This document shows, piece after piece, positions 7,907-14,817 of a DNA stretch of 19,321 nucleotides; positions within the stretch are counted from its first letter, which is position 1; every line of letters starts with the position of its first letter. The stretch is from an uncultured Collinsella sp. (GTDB lineage Bacteria; Actinomycetota; Coriobacteriia; Coriobacteriales; Coriobacteriaceae), in contig CAAEOE010000009.1 of NCBI GenBank assembly GCA_900757505.1, positions 1-19,321 of the forward strand, read 5' to 3'. The notes under the pieces are model-generated. The model searched no databases, was not told the DNA's origin, and was given only the letters and a program-made list of their open reading frames with translations. The translations under genes were made by a program, and so were the position numbers.

Positions 7907-7949
7907 GGGACGTTCCTTATCTGTCGGCAATCTGGGACACTCCTTGGCA
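7907..7949 (+). repeat. Dispersed 43-bp intergenic repeat, copy B
   Basis: Same length and orientation as copy A (5659-5701). The first 12 and last 16 bases are identical; differences cluster in the middle. Its terminal TTGGCA doubles as the -35 box of the promoter proposed at 7944-7971. Confidence 0.7.
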
Positions 7950-7971
7950 TAGCCCGCTCCGGCAATAGATA
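7944..7971 (+). promoter_or_regulatory. Promoter of the candidate small RNA
   Basis: TTGGCA (7944-7949), a 16-bp spacer and TAGATA (7966-7971) fit a sigma-70-type promoter, with a start near 7978. No coding start follows for over 300 bp, which points to an RNA product or a long leader. Confidence 0.45.
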
Positions 7972-7977
7972 CCACTT

Positions 7978-8158
7978 CATAGCTCCATCACAGGTGTAGC
8001 GGCTTTGTGTGGGCGCGGCATGAGCCGATTAAGCCGGCGAGCGAGGGGCATAAAGCAGTTGAGCGAAAACGGTTTGCCCCTTTGCCGTTCGCTCGAGGAT
8101 CATGTCCCCCTTTTCCGCGGAAACCCCGGCAGTTGCGAAGAGCTGCCGGGGTTTCTGT
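7978..8158 (+). ncRNA. Candidate 180-nt small RNA with pseudoknot-capable core
   Basis: The stretch between the promoter at 7944 and the terminator at 8120-8155 has no convincing plus-strand ORF but strong structure. GAGCGA/TCGCTC (8061-8066/8089-8094) continues as ACGG/CCGT (8069-8072/8085-8088). The loop contains TGCCCCT (8075-8081), which pairs perfectly with AGGGGCA upstream (8044-8050), an H-type pseudoknot. Small hairpins such as CGGC-ATGA-GCCG lie before it. It could be an independent small RNA or an attenuator ahead of gluQ. Length alone resembles 6S RNA, but I cannot match it to a known family. On the minus strand a 24-codon ORF (8029-8103) is an alternative reading. Confidence 0.4.
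8120..8155 (+). terminator. Intrinsic terminator, GC-rich hairpin
   Basis: A perfect 13-bp stem (GAAACCCCGGCAG at 8120-8132 with its complement at 8143-8155) with a 10-nt loop, then CTGTCGTTTG on the plus strand. The U-tract is modest, but the stem is very stable. The minus side lacks a T-run, so the plus orientation is preferred. Confidence 0.7.
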
Positions 8159-8278
8159 CGTTTGAGGGCTAGATTGATTGACGACGATTAAGGTGCCGAG
8201 CCGGTGGTCCGGCACGCGCAACGCGCGGCCTCAGCAACTTGCAGGCCACGGCAGCGTCTCCCCCACCGCGCCCCGCGC

Positions 8279-8284
8279 TATACT
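8279..8284 (+). promoter_or_regulatory. -10 box for a leaderless gluQ transcript
   Basis: TATACT ends 7 nt before the gluQ ATG at 8292, so transcription should begin at or within a base or two of the start codon. No Shine-Dalgarno sequence is present. Leaderless mRNAs are common in actinobacteria. No good -35 hexamer is seen. Confidence 0.5.
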
Positions 8285-8291
8285 CGTCCGC

Positions 8292-9296
8292 ATGGACATC
8301 AACGCACGCAACATAGCAACACCCGCCGCCGACGCGCCAACGACGCCGGCCGCTCCCGCGCCCGTCGTGGGGCGCTTCGCCCCGTCGCCCTCGGGCCGTA
8401 TGCACCTGGGCAACGTGTTCAGCTGCCTGTGCGCATGGCTTTCGGCCCGCAGCCAGGGCGGCAGCATCGTGTTACGCATTGAGGACCTGGACGATCGCTG
8501 CAAGCGCCCGGAACTTGCCGCCCAATTGATTGACGACCTGGCCTGGCTGGGGCTGGAGTGGGACGAAGGCCCCTACTACCAGCACGACCGCCTGGACCTG
8601 TACGAGAGCGCCTTGCGCCGGCTGAAAGACGCCGGCCTCACCTATCCCTGCTTTTGCACACGCGCCGAGCTCCACGCCGCGAGTGCACCGCACGCGAGCG
8701 ACGGCACGCCCATCTACCGTGGCGCCTGCCGAAGTCTTTCGGCCGAGGAGGTGGCCCGCCGCAGCGCCCTGCGCGCCCCGGCCACACGTCTGCGCGTGCC
8801 CACCGTCGACGACCTCGCAGACGACGTGATCGAATTTGTGGATCGCACGTACGGCGCCCAATGCGAGGCGCTCGCCACCGAGTGCGGCGACTTTTTGGTC
8901 CGCCGCAGCGACGGCGTGTTTGCCTATCAGCTAGCCGTGGTGGTCGACGACGCCGCCATGGGCGTCACCGAGGTCGTGCGCGGATGCGACCTGCTGGGGT
9001 CCACGCCGCGCCAGATCTATCTGCAGCACCTGTTGGGACTGCCCACGCCGCACTACGCACACATTCCGCTGCTCATGGCACCGGACGGCCGCCGCCTTTC
9101 CAAACGAGACCGCGATCTGGACCTGGGCGAACTCCGCGCCCGCTTTGGCACGCCCGAAGCGCTGCTGGGCTGGCTCGCCGGACAAACAGGCATCGCGCCG
9201 GACACCACGCCGCGCTCTGCCGAGCGGCTGGTCGAGCACTTTAGCTGGGATGTTATCCGCGCGCACCGAGAGAACATCACTGTAACGGCCGAGTAG
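8292..9296 (+). CDS. gluQ: Glutamyl-Q tRNA(Asp) synthetase
   Basis: A 334-aa paralogue of the glutamyl-tRNA synthetase catalytic core that attaches glutamate to queuosine at position 34 of tRNA(Asp). It has the HIGH-equivalent FAPSPSGRMHLGN (residues 29-41), RIEDLDDR, and a zinc-binding CFC followed by YRGAC, typical of GluQRS. It also has LLGSTPRQIYLQ, the KMSKS-equivalent LSKRDRD, and no anticodon-binding domain. The frame is open upstream to a TTG at 8178. The ATG at 8292 is chosen because it leaves a normal short leader before the HIGH motif and lies 7 nt after a TATACT box. Even so, the first 25 residues are Ala/Pro-rich and probably dispensable. It converges with the metallophosphoesterase, with 17 bp between stops and no terminator. 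Confidence 0.95.
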   Translation: MDINARNIATPAADAPTTPAAPAPVVGRFAPSPSGRMHLGNVFSCLCAWLSARSQGGSIVLRIEDLDDRCKRPELAAQLIDDLAWLGLEWDEGPYYQHDRLDLYESALRRLKDAGLTYPCFCTRAELHAASAPHASDGTPIYRGACRSLSAEEVARRSALRAPATRLRVPTVDDLADDVIEFVDRTYGAQCEALATECGDFLVRRSDGVFAYQLAVVVDDAAMGVTEVVRGCDLLGSTPRQIYLQHLLGLPTPHYAHIPLLMAPDGRRLSKRDRDLDLGELRARFGTPEALLGWLAGQTGIAPDTTPRSAERLVEHFSWDVIRAHRENITVTAE

Positions 9297-9313
9297 CCAA
9301 ATACGCCCCACCC

Positions 9314-10039
9314 CTACGCAACATCCCAAGGCTGGAGTTCGTCGCCCAGGCGAACGATGCAGTCGTAGAGCACGGTATGGCGCTCGGTCGGGTTGGCATC
9401 CCGATGAAAATGCCCGTAGTACCAGCGCTTGTAGTCCAAGCGGTCTTCCAACTCGTCAAAAAATGCCGTAAGTCGATCGACGGCGGGGCAATTCCAGCCG
9501 GGCGCCGGATAGAGCGTGGGCGAAAGCATGCGCGTAGAGCAGGTGTGGGTGACCACGTAGTCGACCTTCCAGCCCACGCTGTCGAGCTTCGTCCGTGCCT
9601 CCTCAAAGTTGCGCTCGTCCGGCAACTCCTGCGGCCACCAGCTGGAATACGGAATGCGGTATTCCTTGTCCACGCTCGTGGCGCCGCCCATGGTAAAGAC
9701 CGTTGAGCCGTCGAGTTCAAAAACCTCGCCGCGCGTCAGGCGCCGTATGGGCGAGGTGTCCGACAGGCGCTGTGTCAGTCCGCCGTGCCACAACTCCATG
9801 GGTCGCTCCGCCCAGTGGTCGAAACGTTCGTGGTTGCCGTCGACGAACAGCACGGTATAGGGGCGCGACTCCAGCCAAGCGATGTCGGCGCACTCCTCGG
9901 CAGAGAAATCCCACGGAAAGCCAAAGTCGCCGGCAATGATGAGATAGTCGTCGCTCGTCAGGCTTTCCCCAAGATCCCAATCGCGCAGCTTTTGCATGTC
10001 GAGGCCGCCGTGAATATCGCCCGTCACATAGACCGTCAT
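9314..10039 (-). CDS. Calcineurin-like metallophosphoesterase
   Basis: A 241-aa cytoplasmic metallophosphoesterase. The metal-binding signature is complete and in order: GDIHG (residues 7-11), GDFGFPWD, GNHERFDH, the later histidine in VTHTCS, and YYGHFHRD. These residues bind two divalent metals that hydrolyse phosphomonoesters or diesters; the substrate is unknown. The ATG at 10039 is preferred to the upstream 10075, because it starts one strand before GDIHG, as is normal, and has GGTGAT-type Shine-Dalgarno complementarity just upstream. The start at 10039 also avoids a 12-residue extension without family character. It is followed at its 3' end by the convergent gluQ gene. Confidence 0.93.
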   Translation of the reverse strand: MTVYVTGDIHGGLDMQKLRDWDLGESLTSDDYLIIAGDFGFPWDFSAEECADIAWLESRPYTVLFVDGNHERFDHWAERPMELWHGGLTQRLSDTSPIRRLTRGEVFELDGSTVFTMGGATSVDKEYRIPYSSWWPQELPDERNFEEARTKLDSVGWKVDYVVTHTCSTRMLSPTLYPAPGWNCPAVDRLTAFFDELEDRLDYKRWYYGHFHRDANPTERHTVLYDCIVRLGDELQPWDVA

Positions 10040-10124
10040 CGGATCACCACTTCCCTGTAAGTCGCTAGCCCACATTCTGCACGATCACTAAGCCAACCGT
10101 TCCAGCCCTTCCATCCCTCAGGGC

Positions 10125-10364
10125 TTACCCCTCGTTCTTCCATCCAAACGGGTCAAACACCCAAAAGACCAGATCGAGCACGCCGCCGGTCGCCATGGCG
10201 CCGGCGAAGGCAATGCAAACGTGCAGCGAACTGGCGCTTCGGAGCACGTCAAATGGCCCCAGAACAGCCAGCAGCGCGACCGCTACGCCGGCCGCGCACA
10301 GCACAAGACACGGCCCTGCGTCCTTAACGCACTTCTTTGCGAGATGCTTTGCGTTGTCACTCAT
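10125..10364 (-). CDS. Small two-helix membrane protein, uncharacterised
   Basis: A 79-aa protein with a Lys-rich N-terminus (MSDNAKHLAKKCVKDAG) and two hydrophobic helices (about residues 18-38, LVLCAAGVAVALLAVLG, and 46-68, VCIAFAGAMATGGVLDLVFWV). The short charged tail ends in WKNEG. I do not recognise a family. The start at 10364 is chosen because AAGGAG lies 10 nt upstream; the frame is open 19 codons further without a ribosome-binding site. The stop is 85 nt upstream of the metallophosphoesterase start, same strand, so the two may share a transcript. Confidence 0.7.
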   Translation of the reverse strand: MSDNAKHLAKKCVKDAGPCLVLCAAGVAVALLAVLGPFDVLRSASSLHVCIAFAGAMATGGVLDLVFWVFDPFGWKNEG

Positions 10365-10486
10365 CGATATCGAACTCCTTAGAGGGTCGTTGTTCAGATG
10401 CATGCCGCCGCGGCGGAGCATGGTGGCAGGGTAAGTGTCGCATGTCGTGCGGACACAAAATACCGATCACCACCGCTTACCTACCG

Positions 10487-10514
10487 TTCACGTAGAAGGG
10501 ACCCGATTTATATG
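10487..10514 (+). promoter_or_regulatory. Putative promoter of the AIPR leader/small RNA
   Basis: TTCACG (10487-10492), 16 bp, then TATATG (10509-10514), each matching the consensus at four of six positions. A start near 10521 would give an RNA of about 147 nt ending at the terminator at 10648-10668. Confidence 0.35.
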
Positions 10515-10520
10515 CCCACA

Positions 10521-10668
10521 GATCTTGATCTCTTCCTCGGTCAGTGAGATCCTTCGATCAAGCTTCCTGGATAGGGGCTGGAAGATGAGACGGATGTCTC
10601 TAGGCACAACACCATAACGCCCGATCACCGTTATGGCTTTCGTCTAGAGCTGGGAGACCAGCTTTTTT
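10521..10668 (+). ncRNA. Candidate leader or small RNA upstream of the AIPR-like gene
   Basis: Between a weak promoter and a strong terminator this stretch can form CTTGATC/GATCAAG (10524-10530/10556-10562) and CCATAACG/CGTTATGG (10612-10619/10629-10636). It then has a single-stranded segment (10637-10649) complementary, with one G-U, to 10730-10742, which includes the AAAG of the downstream gene's ribosome-binding site. This suggests either an attenuated leader that masks the site on read-through or a trans-acting small RNA. A 46-codon GTG-initiated ORF on the minus strand (10488-10628) overlaps and is a weaker alternative. Confidence 0.45.
10648..10668 (+). terminator. Intrinsic terminator before the AIPR-like gene
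   Basis: AGCTGG, loop GAGA, CCAGCT, then six Ts. A textbook plus-strand terminator 84 nt before the AIPR-like ATG, with no plus-strand protein gene to terminate, so it must end an RNA or act as an attenuator. Confidence 0.85.
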
Positions 10669-10751
10669 GTTAGCGATGCTCCCTTTCAATCTCCGGCACT
10701 CCAAGAGCGCAGGCCTGTTGTTTTGACTACTTTAGACGAAAGGGTTTCGCT

Positions 10752-12161
10752 ATGAGCACCGACATTATTGTTCGCTTTACCGACAGCTACGAGCAAAAAG
10801 TTGGAGACATTAAAAAGATCGTCGGGCTGATGTCCCCCAAATCCATTATCAAAATTATCGACACTCTCGATCTCGATGCCAACCCCCGCAATTCCCGTTT
10901 GGGCTCAGTGACCGATGCTATTCAGGCATCCATTCGCGCTGATGAGCTTTCTCCCACGCAAAAGCTCTTTCCTTTTAAATCAAAGGGAATTCTGCTCGCG
11001 TCCTCGAGCTACGAGTCCCTTGATCGCGGGCGTTATCGTCTAAGCTTTGCTTCTCACGACGAAGTTGAGGGAATTCTTGACGGCGGCCACAACACACTCG
11101 CAATCGGCAGCTACATTCTCAGCGAAGCCGAACATGCGCTTGGCAATCGACCTCCCAAAAAGAACGAAGTCACAATCTGGGATTCATTCAAGCAAACATG
11201 GATGAACCGTCGAACCGATATTGAAGAGTACCTGTCACTTCTCCGTGAAGAAAAAGCAGCCCTCAAAGAGAAAGGCATAAGCACTCTAGACTTCTCGATT
11301 CCTGTCGAATTGCTCGTTCCAACCGACCCAAACGATGCGCTCTGCGTTGAGAACTTCCGCACCTCACTTTTGGAAATCTGCGACGCTCGCAACAATAACG
11401 CTCAACTCACACAAGGCACCAAGGGCAATCAGGAAGGTCTTTTCGATTCCTTTAAGGCTCTTTATGCCGAAAAATATCCTGAATTTGCAGCCAAAATCAG
11501 CTGGAAAACCAACGACGGCAACCCCATTGAATCCAGAAAGCTTGTCGCACTCTCTTGGATCCCGTTATCGCTCATCTCGAGTAACGTCACCTCTGGCGAC
11601 GTCGAAGCGCCACAACTTCCCCTAGTCTATAGCGGCAAGGAGAAGTGCCAGGAAAAGTTCTTGCAGCTTATGAGGGATGACCGAGTAAGCAAAGCTGCTG
11701 GTTCAGCGCGCCGCGAACTCAAGAATCCGCAAGTTCTCAGCGCACTCAAAGTGGCTACGGACCTTCCCGGTCTATACGATGAAATCTATTCGCGTTTCCC
11801 CAAGCACTACAACAAAACAGGAAGCTACGGAAAAATCGGCGCCGTTAAGAGCCTTAAGAATAGTCGCAATGAATACAAAACTCCCTTCTTTGAAAAGGCA
11901 ACGGACAATCCCGTTCCTGATGGCTTTATCTACCCCCTAGTCTGTGGCCTCCGCGCATTGATGGAAGCAGATGATCAGGGGAAGGTGTATTGGAAAACTG
12001 ATCCTCACAAGTTCCTCGATAGCCCGGCATTTGAAAATGTCGTCGCTCAATACAGCGGTGTCATTCAGCAATCTGACTACGATCCGCAAAAGGTCGGCAA
12101 GGGCGCTATGAGCTACACCGCCGTTGAAAACTCGATGAAGCTCGCAGTTCTTATGGGCTAG
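10752..12161 (+). CDS. AIPR-like abortive-infection phage-resistance protein
   Basis: A 469-aa protein resembling the AIPR family, found in abortive-infection loci and near restriction systems. Visible landmarks are the N-terminal LDANPRNSRLGSVTDAI (where family members have ENVR and then an Asn-containing helix), FPFKSKGILLA (73-83, the FWxxNNGI-like strand) and EGILDGGHNTLAI (106-118, the NGxQT-like turn, here DGGH). A later segment is FSIPVELLVP followed by DARNNNAQL, matching the family's second core. DGGH also recalls the DGQHR motif of DndB-type proteins, so AIPR versus DGQHR needs a profile search. No nuclease motif is evident. The start has AAAGGG 7 nt upstream. It converges with the restriction endonuclease gene and shares that region's lower GC. 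Confidence 0.72.
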   Translation: MSTDIIVRFTDSYEQKVGDIKKIVGLMSPKSIIKIIDTLDLDANPRNSRLGSVTDAIQASIRADELSPTQKLFPFKSKGILLASSSYESLDRGRYRLSFASHDEVEGILDGGHNTLAIGSYILSEAEHALGNRPPKKNEVTIWDSFKQTWMNRRTDIEEYLSLLREEKAALKEKGISTLDFSIPVELLVPTDPNDALCVENFRTSLLEICDARNNNAQLTQGTKGNQEGLFDSFKALYAEKYPEFAAKISWKTNDGNPIESRKLVALSWIPLSLISSNVTSGDVEAPQLPLVYSGKEKCQEKFLQLMRDDRVSKAAGSARRELKNPQVLSALKVATDLPGLYDEIYSRFPKHYNKTGSYGKIGAVKSLKNSRNEYKTPFFEKATDNPVPDGFIYPLVCGLRALMEADDQGKVYWKTDPHKFLDSPAFENVVAQYSGVIQQSDYDPQKVGKGAMSYTAVENSMKLAVLMG

Positions 12162-12183
12162 CGGATACTTAGGCAAAGCATCG

Positions 12184-12231
12184 GCGCGCAAGGACGTCAT
12201 TTATGCCCGACGCACTTGCGCGCTTATTATT
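12184..12231. terminator. Hairpin terminator between convergent AIPR-like and nuclease genes
   Basis: GCGCGCAAG (12184-12192) pairs perfectly with CTTGCGCGC (12215-12223), with an inner CGTC/GACG helix, then TTATTATT on the plus strand. It probably ends the AIPR-like transcript; the minus side lacks a T-run. Confidence 0.6.
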
Positions 12232-12266
12232 AAGCTGGCTATGTAAAACTCCGGTATAGAAATGAA

Positions 12267-13478
12267 CTATTGTCGTTCTTTATCGACCAGTAGTTGGCAA
12301 AACTCCCCTACGTCCATCAGCCAGCTTTGCTGTTCAGCCGTATATGAACCAAATACAGGACGAGGCACAACCAGTTGGAGACTATGCCTGCGCATCGAGT
12401 CCGTGTACTCAGTGCTCACCGCCACATCAAGTGTAATCAAATGCTTATTTTCAATTCTATCCGCTTCTTCCAACACTTGGCGCCAGCGCTCTTTAACGGT
12501 CGTTTTTGCGCCAAGCATGGTCAGCTTCTCGGCAGGATACAAAGGATTTCTATAAGCCTCAATCGACGGCATAATAAAATCTGGCTTTGATTTGCCCTCA
12601 GTATACGGCTGAGCGGAATAACTTATGCCCCATCCCTTAAACAGGTACTCAAGTTGATGCTCGAAAGCAGTTCCCGCGCGCGATTTCCTCCGCTGGAAAG
12701 CTGACATCGTGGTCCGTAACACTCCATCAACATCGAGATCGCCTCTTAGATAGGGAGCCAAATCGCGCTCAAGCAAATGTCTCTCGAATACCTTAAAGAG
12801 AATCTCTTCTCGCTCATAGCAGTCAAGAAGGCACTTGTCGGGGTTGCTCCTCCAATCAAGCACACCCAAAGTCGAGATGGAATACCTCGTGAATTCAATC
12901 CCTTTGGGAAAAGAATCACCGAACTTTTCGACCATTTCATCCAAATACATAACAGCCGACGTGGGAAGCGAAACTTCGATGCCAATCGCTTCAAGAATGG
13001 ATGCGGCGATTGAGTCTATTCGCCTGTCATCTGCGGTTGACCGCGAAAAACCACTGTCGTCAACTTCGTTCAAACCGAAAAGCCATCTTAATTGGCACTC
13101 GGCATTTGATCCTTGTCTAGCAAATACAATCAGAAGACCATGCTCGTCTGAAGGTGCAATGACCATCAGGTCACCGATTCTCGAGGCTCGTATCGCTTCG
13201 CTATCGTTGTAATAGAGCCTGTATTCTGTCCTAGTCGGATGCTTCCTGCGCGCGTCGTACCAAGTCGTAAACCCGTGATCAAACAAAGGGTCTGCATCGT
13301 CGCAAAGAAATACGAAGGTCGTCGGTATATTTCTTATATCATCGTCGCCAAACAGGGAACGGAGCTCCGCAGTTCCGTTGAATTCATGCTGGTTGCTGCG
13401 TTTTCTATCAATATCAACAGCAACGAGTTTCTTCGCAACCGCGCCGTCAAAATAGCTACTCAGAACTCCGTAGTCCAT
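12267..13478 (-). CDS. Type II restriction endonuclease, EcoRII family
   Basis: A 403-aa restriction enzyme. The C-terminal EcoRII-C PD-(D/E)XK domain (about 260-375) shows RAGTAFEHQLEYLF with E273, KPDFIMPS with D300, and GAKTTVKERWRQVL with K325, K329 and R331. RIENKHLITL and a VVPRPV strand follow. These positions nearly coincide with the catalytic E/D/K of EcoRII itself. The N-terminal region (about 1-230) contains TRTEYRLYY and RWLFGL, which fits the effector-binding EcoRII-N-like part of two-site enzymes. EcoRII relatives cut at CCWGG or CCNGG, so a similar target is inferred. It overlaps the methyltransferase gene by 23 bp and is translated from an ATG with GGGAG 9 nt upstream, so the pair forms one operon with the methylase first. 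Confidence 0.93.
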   Translation of the reverse strand: MDYGVLSSYFDGAVAKKLVAVDIDRKRSNQHEFNGTAELRSLFGDDDIRNIPTTFVFLCDDADPLFDHGFTTWYDARRKHPTRTEYRLYYNDSEAIRASRIGDLMVIAPSDEHGLLIVFARQGSNAECQLRWLFGLNEVDDSGFSRSTADDRRIDSIAASILEAIGIEVSLPTSAVMYLDEMVEKFGDSFPKGIEFTRYSISTLGVLDWRSNPDKCLLDCYEREEILFKVFERHLLERDLAPYLRGDLDVDGVLRTTMSAFQRRKSRAGTAFEHQLEYLFKGWGISYSAQPYTEGKSKPDFIMPSIEAYRNPLYPAEKLTMLGAKTTVKERWRQVLEEADRIENKHLITLDVAVSTEYTDSMRRHSLQLVVPRPVFGSYTAEQQSWLMDVGEFCQLLVDKERQ

Positions 13479-14631
13479 CGAAATACGCTCCCATCATCAG
13501 CTTGGCCACTGCTCGCACAGCCGGTACGGTGACAGAATTACCAAATTGATGATATGCCTGCGTATCCGAAACCGGAATAATGAATTGATCGGGGAACCCT
13601 TGAAGTCGGGCACATTCACGCGGAGTCAGCTTGCGAGGGTTCTTCCCCTCGCCACGTGAAACAAGAATCTCACTTCCGTCCTTGTGATAGCGTGCTGAAA
13701 GCGTCCTTGTCGTGTCATTGGGGCCAACCGTGCTATAGCCAAAGCCATTGCCTGCCGCCTGATGCTTTTCCTTATATGCACGCAAATAAGCCCACAGTTT
13801 GTCGGAAAGAACGTATCGATCATCAGGAGCATCTTCAAGAATCTCCCCGACGGTGTGCCCACCGCCCCCAAGCTCTAGTTGGTCCCAATCAAAATTAGTT
13901 TTTTTCTTAAAGCCAACAATGTAAATGCGCTCACGATGCTGGCAAGTCCAATTCTTGCTATCAAGAACCTTGTAGTGCACATCGTAACCAAGCTCGTCCT
14001 TAAGGGTCTGCATAATAATCCTGAAGGTCTTGCCGCGATCGTGACTCGTTAGATTTTTAACGTTTTCCAGCAGGAAAGCATCAGGTTTTTTGTCGCGAAT
14101 AATACGAGCTACTTCGAAAAATAATGTCCCCTGCGTCTTGTCTTCAAAGCCAGTAGCACGTCCCATCGATTTTTTCTTTGAAACGCCCGCGAGCGAGAAT
14201 GGCTGGCACGGAAATCCCGCCAATAAAACGTTAAATTTTGGAATGTCGTCCGAACGAACGTCATGAATGTCCCCAGCTGGCTGATCACCGTAATTCATGC
14301 GGTACGTCTTCTGTGCATATTTATCCCACTCGCAAGAAAAAACGCACTTGCCACCAAGTTCTTGGAACGGCAAGCGAATGCCACCGATACCAGCAAATAG
14401 GTCAATGTAAGTGAAAGGAGCGTCCTCCCGATCACCCTGCGCAAAAGGCGCCTGATAACCTAGGGAGCGTATAAACGTGAGCTCCGTAGCAGATGGACTG
14501 GTCTCGCCAGTCTCCCAACGCCGGACGGTTCTATCACCATTAGGTCCCATGCCAAGAGCGGCGGCGAACTCCTTCTGAGTCAGCGCGAGCTCCTTGCGTT
14601 TGGCAGTTATCTCTTCCCTAACGTCTTTCAT
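13456..14631 (-). CDS. DNA cytosine-5 methyltransferase with N-terminal HTH (Dcm/SsoII-like)
   Basis: A 391-aa modification enzyme that protects host DNA from the EcoRII-type nuclease. It starts with an XRE-type helix-turn-helix (residues 5-45: LALTQKEFAAALGM, TVRRWETGE), then the C5-methylase motifs: I DLFAGIGGIR (77-86), IV GFPCQPFS with nucleophile C142, VI ENVKN (189-193), VIII QHRERIYIVGF, IX LTPRECARLQGFP and X GNSVTVP. Such an HTH is known in M.SsoII and M.EcoRII-type enzymes, which repress their own gene. The ATG at 14631 is chosen over 14721 because the promoter and operator lie between them. Its Shine-Dalgarno is weak (GGA 4 nt upstream). It overlaps the nuclease start by 23 bp. Confidence 0.95.
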   Translation of the reverse strand: MKDVREEITAKRKELALTQKEFAAALGMGPNGDRTVRRWETGETSPSATELTFIRSLGYQAPFAQGDREDAPFTYIDLFAGIGGIRLPFQELGGKCVFSCEWDKYAQKTYRMNYGDQPAGDIHDVRSDDIPKFNVLLAGFPCQPFSLAGVSKKKSMGRATGFEDKTQGTLFFEVARIIRDKKPDAFLLENVKNLTSHDRGKTFRIIMQTLKDELGYDVHYKVLDSKNWTCQHRERIYIVGFKKKTNFDWDQLELGGGGHTVGEILEDAPDDRYVLSDKLWAYLRAYKEKHQAAGNGFGYSTVGPNDTTRTLSARYHKDGSEILVSRGEGKNPRKLTPRECARLQGFPDQFIIPVSDTQAYHQFGNSVTVPAVRAVAKLMMGAYFDGLRSSE

Positions 14632-14653
14632 GCTATCCAATCGGAACAAACTA

Positions 14654-14718
14654 CGGACGAACTGTCCGCTAATTGACACAGCGTTATCAAGATTAAACGC
14701 GATGCATGGCAGTTGCAA
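14654..14718 (-). promoter_or_regulatory. Promoter and SsoII-like operator of the restriction-modification operon
   Basis: On the minus strand: -35 TTGCAA (14713-14718), a 17-bp spacer, -10 TAATCT (14690-14695), start near 14683. Downstream lies the 15-bp inverted repeat CGGACAGTTCGTCCG (14654-14668; arms CGGAC/GTCCG). Its GGAC-N5-GTCC core resembles the M.SsoII operator (GGACAAATTGTCC as I recall it). Position about +15 to +29 is right for repression by the methyltransferase's own HTH. Confidence 0.7.
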
Positions 14719-14794
14719 CACTTTGTTGCAACGCCTTTCAACGGTAACTTAGATTAACGTGCCGCACGGACAAACAATTGCCCCAACTTGCAAC
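14712..14794. repeat. Cluster of TTGCAAC motifs
   Basis: Two copies of the self-complementary GTTGCAAC (14712-14719 and 14725-14732), 13 bp apart, and a third TTGCAAC at 14788-14794. The first supplies the -35 box of the methyltransferase promoter. The same heptamer frames the AbiEi promoter at 15445-15479. The paired copies could also fold as an 8-bp hairpin in RNA. Confidence 0.6.
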
Positions 14795-14817
14795 TAGCCA
14801 ACATCAGGCCTGCGTAT

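Noticed and set aside
8029..8103. 24-codon minus-strand ORF containing TVFAQLL, faintly like the start of some IS4-type transposases
   Set aside because: Too short; poor Shine-Dalgarno spacing; the same DNA is better explained by the interlocking helices of the candidate RNA.
10488..10628. 46-codon minus-strand ORF (GTG start) with a protein-like segment ISLTEEEIKICGHINRV
   Set aside because: No ribosome-binding site or known family, and it lies opposite the candidate RNA. Could be a gene remnant, but support is too thin to list as a gene.
14632..14721. Longer methyltransferase start at 14721
   Set aside because: It would place the -10 box and operator inside the coding region; the HTH begins directly after the ATG at 14631.
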